NCBI RefSeq assembly: GCF_949987515.2
Contig: NC_082700.1
Span: forward strand, 35,861,380-35,925,379
Length of the DNA stretch: 64,000 bases
DNA from: Delphinus delphis
Lineage: Eukaryota > Chordata > Mammalia > Artiodactyla > Delphinidae
Direction of reading: 5' to 3'
In this document: in pieces, positions 45,716 to 57,414 of the stretch
Layout: each line of letters begins with the position of its first letter
Numbering within the stretch: the first letter of the stretch is position 1
Notes under the pieces: model-generated
The model's database searches: none
Seen by the model: only the letters and a program-made list of their open reading frames with translations
Told to the model about the DNA's origin: nothing
Made by a program: the position numbers and the translations under genes

Positions 45716-46670
45716 CTGTTCATGAAAGATATCATTAAGAAAACTAAAAGGCAAATCAAATAGTGGAAGAAAATAAAAAATATATTTATCTGTCAAAAGC
45801 CTCATAATTTAGAATATTTAAGGAATTCCTATGAATTGACAAGAAAAATTCAGATAATCTAGTTTAAAAATGGTGAAAGCATTTCCCTAAAGTAGCTCAA
45901 CATTATTAATTAACAGCAATATTAGAGTATAAATTTAAGTCGCATTGCATTAATATTGCACCCTGTCAGAATAAGTAGAATATGAAAGACTGATAAAACC
46001 AAAACTGAATGAGTAAATATGGAGTAACTGAATTGCTCATACATTTTTAGTGTGAGTATAAGTTACAAAGAATGCAATACAATTTTTTTTGTCAGTCTCC
46101 AATAAATTTGAGCATATACCTAATCTGAGCCAGCAGTTCCACTCCTAAGATATACATGCAAGAAATGAGAGCATATGCTTACACAGACACACAAAGTCTT
46201 CAAGATTATTCATAGCAGTTTTATTTATAATACCTCCAAACTGGAAACAGCCCAAATGTTCATCATTGGGAGAACAGATAAACAAATTGTAAATTAATTC
46301 TATTGAATGCTATGCAGAAATAACATGATGCATGCAACTACATAGATTTAAGTTAATGACAATAACTTGAGCCAAAGAAACCATACACAGGAGATTAATG
46401 CTTATATTACATGCTTACATTTATATGAAGTTGTAGAAGAAGCAAAACAAATTTATTTTAATATAATTCAGAGGAGTGGTTATAAAGGCGTGTGGGAGAA
46501 TTGAATGTCAAGGAACACAACGGAACTCCCTGAGTGGATGGAAATATTTCTCTGTTTTGATCTGGGTGGAGGTTACCCAGGTATTGACATACATTTAATA
46601 TTCACCAAGCTGCACACACTTAAGAATATGCATTTTACCTTGTGTAAACTGCACTTAACATACAAAAAAG
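45716..46670 (+). mobile_element. Old L1 ORF2 end and 3'UTR, right of nest
   Basis: L1 text resumes with 'catgaaagatatcattaag', 'aaaactaaaaggcaaatc', then 'atgaattgacaagaaaaattcag', 'gagccagcagttccactcc', 'ggaaacagcccaaatgttc', 'gagaacagataaac' and the 3'UTR end 'cttaagaatatgcattttacc...gtgtaaactgcactta'. The joined halves flanking the nest fit L1 order. Confidence 0.85.
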
Positions 46671-47379
46671 AAAAAAAAAACAGCCTCTTGTCTGAGAGGT
46701 CTAATAGAGTTGAGAGGTGGAAAAGAAAAGAAGGAAAACAGCAATAATATCACACTTCAAGACACATGGATTTGGTATTATCTACCTTGAGCTACTAAAA
46801 TAAAGAGGATGTGTGCTTCTAGAACAGAAAATGTGACTGATTTTATAAGAGAAATTTAAGGCTGCTTAAGCTTATTCTATCACCCCCATTTCTTCCCAAC
46901 ATACCCTCAACAAATAGCTTTCTGCTCCCAAAGAAGTATAATAACTGTGGAGGAATTAACATAAACTTTGTTATACTGTGCTGTGCTCTATTATGTAAAG
47001 ATGTTATCAATGAACGAAGTGTCACAAGAAAAGGATATGCAAGAATATCAGAAAAAATACACCCAGGAAACTGGAAAACTACCAAGAAATTATTCTATAG
47101 AGACTTAAAGAAATTAATGGCATGATGGTTTGTTTTAAAAAAAATCATGAAAATGGAGGCACCAAGCAAATAGAAGCAAGGGAAAAAATATATATTAATG
47201 CAGTTTTATGGAGTTATAGCCATTTTGAAGTCTCCATAAGAAGCAAACATACAGCTGAAAGCCTTGCTAGTGAAATTGAAGTCAAACTTGAAGGAAATAC
47301 AAAAGTAAATGAAAATAAAATGAAATAAACTATCAAACAATGCAGATATGAAATAAATGCAAAGGAGGATCACCACATG
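46671..47379. other. Unannotated sequence
   Basis: Nothing recognised. A 68-codon plus-strand frame at 47122-47328 is not supported as a gene. Confidence 0.35.
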
Positions 47380-47830
47380 CATAACACTAGTTCATTCTTC
47401 CATTCAACATGTTTTGTGTAGTACTTCTGTAATTTGCCTCTTGTATGTGTTTATCCAGGGCCTCTGAAAAGTACCAAGACAAGATTGAGTGCAAGGATTT
47501 TATTAGAGGGCATGCCCACTGAAGGGAAAGTGAGAAAGGAGGCAAGAAGGAGGGAAGAGCAGTCAGACTGCAGTGTAAGTCTGATCCCAGAAAGGAAGAA
47601 GAGCACATTTGGATGGATGTGTAGTCTAAGAAAGGTTTGGCAAGGAAGTCAGAATCTTCCAGTAAAAGTCAGCTGAGAGAGGAGTCCTGTGTCTCCCAGA
47701 AGCAGACCTGCTTTAATCATGCCTCCCCACCTCCGTAATTAGCTGGAAGCAGCAAGTGGGAAGCATAGTCTTTGCATAAACAATGGACAGATTGTGCAGA
47801 GCTTCTGCTGCGGACATTGGTCATGGTACT
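47380..47830. other. Unclassified repeat-like block
   Basis: A less AT-rich passage with shared-repeat feel ('gcaaggattttattagaggg', 'ggcaagaaggagggaagag', 'gaggagtcctgtgtctccc', 'cagacctgctttaatcatgcc'). The plus strand has a reversed AATAAA-like 'attttatt', so it could be a reversed LTR. The family is not assigned. Confidence 0.35.
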
Positions 47831-48247
47831 TCCTGTAAGTGGAATACTGAAAGGTGAATTCTCACAGCTGTCATCCTGGGGTTCATCTATAAAGGATACA
47901 TGTTTATTATGGGGCACTAATTCACCAACCCCCTTCTTTCCTTTAGAGAACTTGACCACTAATCATACCAAGTTTATCTTCTCATTGTTTCAACCATTCC
48001 TATGATAGCTGAATCATTCACCAAATGTGATTAGTTTAAGAAAAAGCACATGATGCAAGCCAATTAATGTGCTCCTTATGTTTAATGATACATCTTAAAA
48101 CTATTTTCATGTTAGTGCTTACATATGTAAGCATCAATTTTAATAGTTGTGTAGTATTCTATTGGATACATTTTCCAAAATGCATTTAATTTTTAATTAA
48201 TAAGCATTGTTTGCTTCTAGCTATTTACTACTAACACACTCAATCAA

Positions 48248-48253
<6 letters not shown>

Positions 48254-48285
<32 letters not shown>
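48254..48285. repeat. (CA)n microsatellite
   Basis: Sixteen uninterrupted AC units (32 bases), preceded by 'catacac'. Likely length-polymorphic. Confidence 0.97.
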
Positions 48286-48288
<3 letters not shown>

Positions 48289-50029
48289 TGTGAATTTAAG
48301 GGAATAATCTAAGAATTGCTGAATACAAGTGGCCATGCAACTTTATTTTTAATATCTCCAAATTTAAAACAAGGATAGTGAAGAGATATTTTCTCATGTA
48401 TAACAAGTCTAATTTATTTAAATAAACCAGTAATACTTTAAATTACCTTTGATATTTAGCTAATAATTACCAAAAGATAATTATATTTTTATACCCTAAA
48501 ATAATTTATTGAGTTTGAATATATATACATTTCAGCTTTTGTTCTCATAAAGTTGACACGTAATTGACACCAGGCATTTAACACATACACATTAAAACAC
48601 TTTTTTGAACTGATCATGCTTAATATGTCCATAGAATATTTGTCATAGAAAAGTTGCACAAAATCAATTAAACCAGTAAAAATCTTGTTAAAATACATAC
48701 ATGTCATTTATTATATTTAAGTAGTAGATTGATTTATCAGCATATATAAGTTAAGAGGAATACAGAAACATCTCAGCTTACTATGAGAATGGAGTTAAGT
48801 TTGTATTTGCACTTTCAAGTTTGACATGGTGAAATAGATTTGGATACATTTTCCACTGGGTGTTGAGTCCTATTTAGCTTCAGTCCTCACAAAGCTTTTA
48901 CAAATTATTTGATAAGTTTTTTAAGACTCACAAAAAATACATCTGTTTTTTCTAACTCTAGGTTATAATAAACTCAGATATAAATCTATCATTTAGAGTA
49001 TAAATTATAAATTAGTCTCTCCATGTCTACTTAAAGGGCATTTTAAGTGTGTTTAACAAAACATGGATAAGAATATTTTGATCTACATTTCATAAATGTT
49101 CCTAATTTTCAAAAATATCAAAACCAAGACTAAGGACAAATTAAAAGGATACCTCATATCAAAATGTCATTAAAATGTTGTCATATATAGCAGATTGTAT
49201 TTCAAAACATTCATGAACTGGTACATAAATTATGTAAAATTAGAATCCATAACTGTAAGGTGTACACTTATTTATTATTTTCAAGATTTGTTTAAAATTT
49301 ATAGGCACAAAAATGCAGTATAAAAGAACTATGTATATGCTGAATTTTTTTGAGAATCTAAAACTAGAAAAAATAACATTTTAGAATTTAAATTTAAATA
49401 GTATTCTGTGTGATGTATTAAGTACTGCTCTTTATTAAGATAAAGATATCAATCAAATTCAAGGGAAATATTTTCTGATGAAGATTTCTTTAAATGTTAT
49501 GGGATGCATGATAAAAGACTCAAGATTATTTGAAATCCATTTTAAATTACTTGATTACTGCATTTTGGGTGGTTTTGGCTCACTGTATTCAAGATTCAGT
49601 AATGGTTTTTGAAGGCAAAAGTAAAGCTAGGAAACGTTTTATTCTATGACAAAAGAAAAGGCATAGGGAGACAATACTGAAAGCATTTTTTATATTTTGA
49701 AAGGATCTTTCCTTGTTTATGTATGTATTTATTTTTTAATGGATATCCTTTTTAGGTACTCGGAATCTGAAAATTCTTCTAATCATTGGCCCCTATGTCA
49801 TTGAGCATTTTCCTCACTGTCCTCTTCCTGGTTTATTTCTATATCAGTTCATTTTAAATTTGATTTTCCACTTCCATTTATTTTCTTCACATGGACAATT
49901 ATTGTAATGTGTTCATAGGACACTTGCTACTGTGTTCTTTTAAAATATATTTTTTGATTTATATGAAAATGTGTTTATGTTTTTTCCATGGCTTCTAACC
50001 AATAATATGGAATTACATGATATTGTCAA
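48286..50029. other. Unannotated AT-rich sequence
   Basis: Nothing recognised. Confidence 0.4.
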
Positions 50030-50540
50030 AGAGGAAGAAATTTTCTCTACCCTTCTAGGTTCTTCTGGCTAGTCTAAGAATTAAATTGGAATGAGACAAA
50101 TTAACAGGAGAAAATGTTTAATTACATGTATTACATGGAAGAGACCCAGGAAAACTAAATAACTTGAAAAAATGGCCAAAATACTTACCTTAAATACTAT
50201 TTTCAGCTAAAAACAAGAGTTGGGGTAGTGGTTTAGGACTTCAAGGGGAAGAAGGCAATTCACATGGAAATGGAAAAGCAAATGTTTGATAAGCAAATGT
50301 TAGCTGGCCCATGCAGAGACAATGGGACACAGAGTGCGCTCTGATCTCTAGGCCTCTACCACACCTAGTCCATATTCATTGCAAATATCGCTGGTGCTAG
50401 CTTTATTCTTGGAATATGTCCTCTATCTAAAATCTTTTATGTAGTTGAAGGGAAGATGAAAGTTTTTTCCTGAGTTTTTGGGCCTTGACAGTTTTCAGCT
50501 TGAAAAAATCTTCATGCCAAAGACACATTTTGGGGTGACA
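50030..50540 (-). mobile_element. LTR-like element, family shared with 54745-55196
   Basis: Shares with the second copy: 'ttctaggttctt', 'gacaaattaacaggag'/'gacagattaacaggag', 'tttaattacat', 'gcaggtcatgcag'-type text, 'atctaaa...tta', 'tcctgagt', 'ttttcagct' and a plus-strand end 'ggggtgaca', giving a TG-start ('tgtcacccc') on the minus strand. The family is not named here. Confidence 0.6.
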
Positions 50541-52086
50541 AATTTGCTTCCTTACATTATATACCTATATATGTTCTTCCCACTGATGGTTACTCAGTTT
50601 TGTTGGTATCATATTTAGCTGGTGTTTAATAGACATATTTATGTGGATGATAATTATTGCTGGAGGCAGACATGTTATTGTCATGTGAGGAGGTCCTAGT
50701 TATTTCTAAGTATCATTCAGATCTCTCTGGTCATTCTCCTCTAGAAATCTTCCCACTGTCCGGTCTCATCTGGCGTCATGACACGAATGAGTGGGAGGTA
50801 TTGAATGTTGACTGTGACCTATGTCACTCAGCCCCGCATGATCTGAAAACTACAGAGCCAGAAAATTGTACATAGATTCTCTTTTTCTCCAGTCACTAGA
50901 TATATAAAATCCTAGGAGGAATATATGGTTTTTACTGATTCCTATTCAAAGTGAAAGTTCTCCTTTGTCAGAAACATATTTGGTAGTACAGTACATATTC
51001 ACCAAATTTTCTTTTATAATATGAATCATGGTAAATAGACTATATCTTTATTTGGAGAGGGCAAGGAATATAAACAAATAGTATGTCTGTATGTGAAATC
51101 TCATGTATATGCATCTCAATGTATCAAATACAATTTAGCATAGCTGGCACAATTTGTTCTGACAAAGTTACCAGTTCCAAATTAAGTGCCATGTGAGATT
51201 GCTACTGACACAGAAAAACTGCCTGAAGATAAAAATGTTTGGTGATGAAATATCTATCCATATTCATTAATAAATAAATGCAGGCTATGAAAGAGTAGTT
51301 TGATTATATAAATATGTGGAAATATGTAGGCAAATGCAGTATAGGGAGATTTTAAAACACATTTGATATATATGTATTTTTTAAAGAATATTTGTGAATT
51401 TTTAAATAAATTAATGGTCATGCTAAAATACAAATATGATGGTAAATGTCTTAGGGAAGTAAAAATGTAAACTGAAAAAAAGTGTGGTATTTTTCAGCAC
51501 TCTAAAATTTGTGATTATTTTGATTTCTGTGCTCATTCAAAATAATTTCTTTCTCATATGTATTTTTTTTCTTAAAAAGAAATGCATAAGTTGCATATGC
51601 CTCAAGCCTCATAAAATCTGGATCTCCACCTCAAAATATATTTCTTTAAAAATTGCACTGTTGAATTACTCCAGTATGTCATTTAGAAATTTATCATTTT
51701 GCTCTTATATACTAAATAGGCAACTAATAGGTTGTTCTTCCATTTGGGATAGGCTTAACTGAATAAATAGAGATTAATCTAGCCTTTAAAAACAAAAAGA
51801 GCTACTTGTTTTGTTGTATATATTCAGTAACAACTAAAATAAGACAGGAATAATATATTGCTCAAAAGTTTGTTACTATTCCCTGGTTAAACAATTTCAG
51901 CTTATTGTTATTAAAAGGCTATTTCCTACCATTTAATTTTAATAGTTATTATCAATTTCTGTATTTCTTCTTATTCTGATTTTGTATGTTTCTTAGAATT
52001 TAACCATTTAATCTATATTTTCAAAAATATTAGTGAAAGTGGTTCAAAACATTTTAACACTTATATAGTTTGACATTTTATCATAT
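50541..52086. other. Unannotated AT-rich sequence
   Basis: Nothing recognised. A 72-codon frame at 50657-50875 is not supported as a gene. Confidence 0.4.
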
Positions 52087-52097
52087 AAAATTATGTC

Positions 52098-52283
52098 CGC
52101 GGGCCTCTCACTGTTGTGGCCTCTCCCGTTGCGGAGCACAGGCTCTGGATGCGCAGGCTCAGCGGCCATGGCTCACGGGCCCAGCTGCTCCACGGCATGT
52201 GGGATTTTCCTGGACCGGAGCACGAACCCATGTCCCCTGCATCAGCAGGCGGACTCTCAACCACTGCGCCACCAGGGAAGCCC
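52098..52283 (-). mobile_element. Tail-less CHR-type cetacean SINE, copy 10
   Basis: The reversed SINE body runs from 'cgcgggcctctcactgttg' to 'gccaccagggaagccc', but the poly-A tail and last bases of the 3' end (…gtaccgc-An in other copies) are absent. The element abuts 'aaaattatgtc' at 52087-52097. A near-identical 'aaagttatgtc' lies at 52284-52294 (10 of 11), so it has a target-site duplication even though it lacks a tail. Confidence 0.9.
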
Positions 52284-52294
52284 AAAGTTATGTC

Positions 52295-52660
52295 TTTTTA
52301 TTTCTGTACTTTTACATAGGTAATATCCATATAATACATAAAATGTATAATATGATAATATCATTAGTGTTGTCAGAGTGCTGTTTTATTTCCAAATAAC
52401 TCAAATTTATTATTTGTTTTTATTTTTCTCAAGGTTATTGATTTTGTCTTTTATATTTAATATTACCATTTTTCCTGTGGATTACTCTATTGCTTTATTC
52501 CTTTTTCAGTTAAATTCTGAACATTTAAAAAAAAACTTTTTTCTTAATAAAAAAAGTAAAGCTAATCAGTATTTTTTTGCCTTAGCTGGGTTACACCAGT
52601 CTTGCTTTGTAGGCTAGTATTAATCAGTTCTAAGCTTTTCTTAATTTACTTTATAACTCT
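52295..52660. other. Unannotated AT-rich sequence
   Basis: Nothing recognised. Confidence 0.4.
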
Positions 52661-53632
52661 GTAAAAGGAAAATGAAAATGGAGTTGGTATTGCTAACATA
52701 GCTCTCCATAATATACCTGGGAGGCCATTGAGGAAGTGTGACTTTGTTACCAAGGTTGTCCCAGAATCTTTCCCCTTTCTTGAATGGAAAGCAATTACTC
52801 TTATCTAAGTTTCAGGAGGAAGCTTAAAAGAGAAAAAACAAGAACTGGTTAGAATCACCTAGGCCCAAGATGATGGAAGATTTAAAATCCAGTAGACCTT
52901 CAGCCTCATTATACACTCATTGTAATACATTAGCATGCTAAATGACATACCCACCAGCACCATGATAGCTAAAAATTGCGATGACTTATGGGTCCAAATG
53001 ACACCCCTATTCTGGGATAAGTCATGAATATTCTTCCCACTCTTTCCAATTCCCTCACTTTTATCTTCCTCCTATATATTGGGTGTCTCCATCCCAATTG
53101 GGCTGAGAAGCTGATTTGCAAACTAGTTTCCTGCTTCTCCATTCTTGGCTATTGAATAAAACTTGTGCTGTTCCAGTCTTAGCATTGGTTTTGTTATTGA
53201 CTGCATGAATCTGATCAGAAAATGAACCTCCCTGGCTAGGACCTCAGTCAACCAATTCTGTAAAACTTATGCATGTTTCAGCTCAGATAGAATCTGAACT
53301 TTGACCACTTCTTGTCCTAATGTAAGCATCCAGAACAACTGCCTAATAGTCTAGAAACTCAAGATACTTACCAAACCCTTACCCTAAAATAATTTGTGAT
53401 GGCCTATCCCTTAAGGACAAATATTTCCTTTCTGTGGCAGGATTCATCATAATTCTTGAGAAACATTGTGCCTTTTGTCTTTATTAGTCACTGACTCTCT
53501 TCCATGGAACACTTTCAGTTTTACAGAATCTGGGTCTCCCAAATTTCAATACATAAGACCCCCCGCCCACCACAATAAAGTTCTTTGTTCTTTGCAGCCT
53601 CGTTAGTGATTATTGTTCAACAATTTTATCAT
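52661..53632 (+). mobile_element. LTR-like composite, related to 17240-17706
   Basis: Starts 'tgtaaaaggaaaatg' and carries 'ggccattgaggaagtgtg', later 'catccagaacaactgcc', 'cccttaccctaaaataa' and 'cccttaaggacaaatatttcc' in the same order as the reversed element at 17240-17706. It ends 'caataaagttctttg' and 'attgttcaaca'. An extra block (about 52750-53280) contains its own TATA-like 'cctatatattgggtg' and 'attgaataaaacttgtg', suggesting a longer subfamily or a nested second LTR. Confidence 0.65.
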
Positions 53633-54744
53633 TTCCTCTTTTTTTTGCCCCAATATTACTTAAAACCGTATACTAATTTTCAAAATATGGAACATTTTCA
53701 GGTATACCTTTGTTATTAATCTATTATTACAATTTATTATTCTGAGATAACATAGTTTAAGCAAATGATAGATTATTTGAAATTTTTTAGGTCACTTTCA
53801 TACCCTAATATATCCTCAATATGTTCTGTTTGTATAAAAATACTCTTTATGCTGTAAGGGCAAAAGCAAATTAAAAATAGAAGCTTAATTCTCCCTGTAG
53901 AAAATAAGGAAAAAAATTCCTCTTCCCTCCTTTTTTGTTAGAGCTCTTATTTAGAAAATGTATAATTCTAAGTACTTTCTCCTCTCTTTGAAATGTATAT
54001 AAATCCTTTTGAAAACTAGATAGGCCTTTTGTCAGCTTTAAGACTCAGGAATGCCTTCCTCAGGAACTCATGAACCATCTTATTGAAATGTAAACGTCAA
54101 GGAATATAGCACCCAGATCTTTCCCTGTCTGTTAGTGGGTAGGAGCCTTTCTTGGGAACATAATTCCAAGTTGCAAAAACTACTTCCTGTCATAAACAAA
54201 TGAGAAGTTTATTTCTTCTCTGGATAAAGCCAATTAACAAATACAAGTGGTCACCCAAGTTACCAGGTGAATTTTGGATGAACTATGTGTGAGAAATGGT
54301 GCTGTCAAGTTCTGTTACTTGAGAACTAGTTATTATTTATCTGGAAACATGTGTGTGATGGGTTGTATGTGACTGGTTATATGAAAGGGTGAGATTTCTT
54401 TCTGTCTTTGCAAACTCTGAGAGAATTTCCTGTGATATGCATCATATTCTGGTTTAATGGTTATTTAATAATGAGTGTTTTCTTTCTCTCCTACCTATGT
54501 GAAGAGGATTTCTGGTTTGGGAAGAGAATTTGCTTTTAGTTATATTTCTCCAAACTGCTTTAGAAGAAAATATTCTCTCCTGGACATTTATTTTTAATTT
54601 ATGATGTTATCTATCTAGCTTTAAAATTTATGTTGTTTAGGTTTTTAATATCAAAGCTTATTTTTCATCAGTGGGTCTATTAGTTTCTGAGTTGGATGAA
54701 TCAAAATATTCTGCTACAAATACTAATGTATGTATTGTAGGGAA
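53633..54744. other. Unannotated AT-rich sequence
   Basis: Nothing recognised. Confidence 0.4.
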
Positions 54745-55196
54745 GAAAACATTTTCTTTTACCTTCTAGGTTCTTTTGTCTGGTCTATTAAGTAAATTGA
54801 CATAAGACAGATTAACAGGAGAAATAAAAAAACAAATTTAATTACACACATACAGGAGTCCCATAAGAATATGAGACCCAAGGGCAATTCGGGCATTTGA
54901 AGCTTATGTGTCACCCTGAGCTGAGGAATGGGATAGGGGCTGGGGCTTCAAAGAGTAGAAGGGTAATTCAGAGGAAAATAAGAAGAGCAGATGTTTCATA
55001 ATTAGATGTCTGCCTGGTCATGCAGATAGGTCATTCAGATGAAAGTTATATTTGGTAATAATTCTCTCTCTTAGGCCTCTTATCTAAATTATTTTAGGTA
55101 ATTGAGGGGGAGGTAAATAGCTCTTCCTGAGTCTTCTGGACCTCCATTATGTTCAGCTCAAAATAATCCACATATTGAAGTGACACATCTTGGGGA
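54745..55196 (-). mobile_element. LTR-like element, family shared with 50030-50540
   Basis: Same family blocks as 50030-50540: 'ccttctaggttcttttgtctgg', 'agacagattaacaggag', 'gcctggtcatgcag', 'tcctgagtcttctggacc', 'atgttcagctcaaaat', then 'gtgacacatcttgggg', which by family comparison should be the minus-strand TG start. Same orientation as the first copy. Confidence 0.6.
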
Positions 55197-55795
55197 TACT
55201 CATTCTGAACCCCTTCATTATTTAAATTTGTCAGTTGTTGCATTTATGTTTCAATGCTATTTTTTAATATACTTATGTATAATGGTTATATATTCTTTCT
55301 CTGTTCTTTGTTTTATCATATATGACTATTTTCTATCTTTTTCTTCCTTAAATTATATATTCATATGTATATATAATTATATATACATATATGTTAATAT
55401 TTATTCCTAAGAAATTTTTTAGTTCACAAATATCTCATATTTTCAATAAATTTATTTTGACTATTAAGGTTTATTCCTGATTTGTTCATTGTTTTAAACT
55501 TATTGTTTACAAAGAACATATTCCGTGTGTTGTATAATGCCATTTGAGGTTATGACTTGTGAACTCAATGCATTTATATTAATTTAATATCTATTTTATT
55601 AGGAGTTATAGTTTTAATTTTATTATTTTTATTTTAATTCTACTAAACTATCTTTTTTCTTTGATATTTCTATTTCTCACCTTTCTTGCTTTCTGCCATA
55701 TTATCTTCCACATGTTTAAAATATATGCATAAAATATTTGTTATAAAATACAATTCTTAAATTAAGACCCATGTCATAATTTCCAACTGATCTTC
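55197..55795. other. Very AT-rich, nothing recognised
   Basis: Contains short TATATA runs near 55353-55390. Nothing recognised. Confidence 0.4.
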
Positions 55796-56300
55796 ATGTC
55801 ACCAAACTCAGGTTTGACTGCTCACCTCTCTAAAACCAACACTAGAGAGGCAAGTGTTGGTATAAAAGAAACATTGCTTTATTCAGGGTGCCAGCAAACT
55901 GGGAGAAGGTGGACTTGTGTCCCAAACCAAATCAGAAGATTCTGCTTGCCCATGACAGTTTTCAAAGGGAAGAAGGGGAAAGAATCTCAGTGAGTAGTCA
56001 AGGAAAGAAGTCAAGCTCTATAGCATTTTCCACTGTGTGCAGGCTGGCTGACTCCTCAGGATCTTTCTTCACATGTTTTCTCATCCACATGGTCTGCCTG
56101 CAGTATTGCTGAGGGGACTGCTGGGGGTGCAGAGCTGATCATTGTTTACTAACTTCTTCATTCCTACTTCTTTTAATCTAGGAAAAGAATCAAAAGTTTA
56201 GACAGGGCATTCTGTACATTCGGTAGAACATAGGTCAGGAGTTATGTGAAATGTTACCTAGTGATCTCAGTATTATAATTAAGGTTTAAGAGGAACAGAA
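55796..56300 (-). mobile_element. Probable LTR, reversed
   Basis: Plus-strand 'aacattgctttattcagggtgcc' reads 'ctgaataaagcaatg' on the minus strand, a polyadenylation signal. The rest ('ggaagaaggggaaagaatctc', 'caggctggctgactcctcagg', 'cctgcagtattgctgagggg') has LTR-like mixed composition. No coding. Ends uncertain. Confidence 0.45.
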
Positions 56301-57032
56301 ATAGACAAACAGGAAAGGGGTGAAAGAGCTGCTTACATTCATATTTCATTTATAATTATATATATCTTTTCCAGAAGAAAGAATATTCTATCAAACTCCT
56401 ATCTCTTGTCCTCTTCTTTACTTTCTAGCAAGCTTATGTTAACATAGATTATACTTTATATGGTTTTATATGATGTAGTATTTTTAGAGATATATGTTCT
56501 CATTTTTTTAGTTTCAATGTGGAACTTTGTATAGCACAATAATGTTAATATAGCCTTGAAAATATTTATATAAGTGAAAGAAAATATGGCAGGAGATGTA
56601 ATTCTAATTTCTAATTATTTTCTTTTAAAGACAAATTATTATACCTTTTTAAAAATAACTTTCAATTTAAAAAGCTGAATCTAATCAGACCTTTTCCTTT
56701 TTTGCATGACCATTTCTTTTTCCCTGGAAAATCCAGAAGTTTATATTTTTATCATAATGCATGGTTTAAATTTCTATTTTAATATTCCTGGAGCAGGTTT
56801 TTATTTATCTTTCATTTGGAACTTTATACATATGGAAATTATGGAACATTATACATATGTACATGTTGCTATTTTCTTAAATATATTTAACATCTTCATT
56901 TTTAGTATATCTGCTCCAACAGTTTCAATTTGCAGAGCATATACTGTTGATTATTTGCAAGTTTTTTATTTTAACGTATTTTATTATTTTGGTCTTGAAG
57001 TGCATATTCTAGTGGAGGTATTAACTGTCCTT
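56301..57032. other. AT-rich flank of the large L1
   Basis: Nothing recognised. The 125-codon plus-strand frame 56706-57083 is phenylalanine/isoleucine-rich, runs into the L1 tail and has no domain. Confidence 0.45.
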
Positions 57033-57414
57033 TTTTTTTTAACATCTTTATTGGAGTATAATTGCTTTACAACAGTGTGTTAGTTTCTGCTTTTTAACAA
57101 AGTGAATCAGTTATACATATACATGTCTCCATATCTCTTCTTTCTTGCATCTCCCTCCCTCCCACACTCCCTACCCCACCCCTCCAGATGGTCACAAAGC
57201 ATGGAGCTCACCTCTCTGTGCTATGCAGCTGCTTCCCACTAGCTATCTATTTTACGTTTGGTAGTGTATATATATTCATGCCACTCTCTCGCTTTGTCCC
57301 AGCTTACCCTTCACCCTCCCCGTATCCTCAAGTCCATTCTCTAGTAAGTCTGTGTCTTTATTCCCATCTTGCCCCTAGGTTCTTCATGAACATTCTTTAT
57401 CCTTTTTTTTTTTT
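57033..57414 (-). mobile_element. L1 3'UTR (large reversed L1)
   Basis: On the minus strand: after the ORF2 end, '…agaatggacttgagg', 'gtaaaatagatagctagtggg', 'gattcactttgttaaaaagc', 'aatactccaataaag'-type end and a short A-tail (T-run at 57033). It is homologous to the truncated L1 3'UTR at 22044-22353, with clear divergence between the two. The A-tail is short (about ten bases). Confidence 0.93.
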
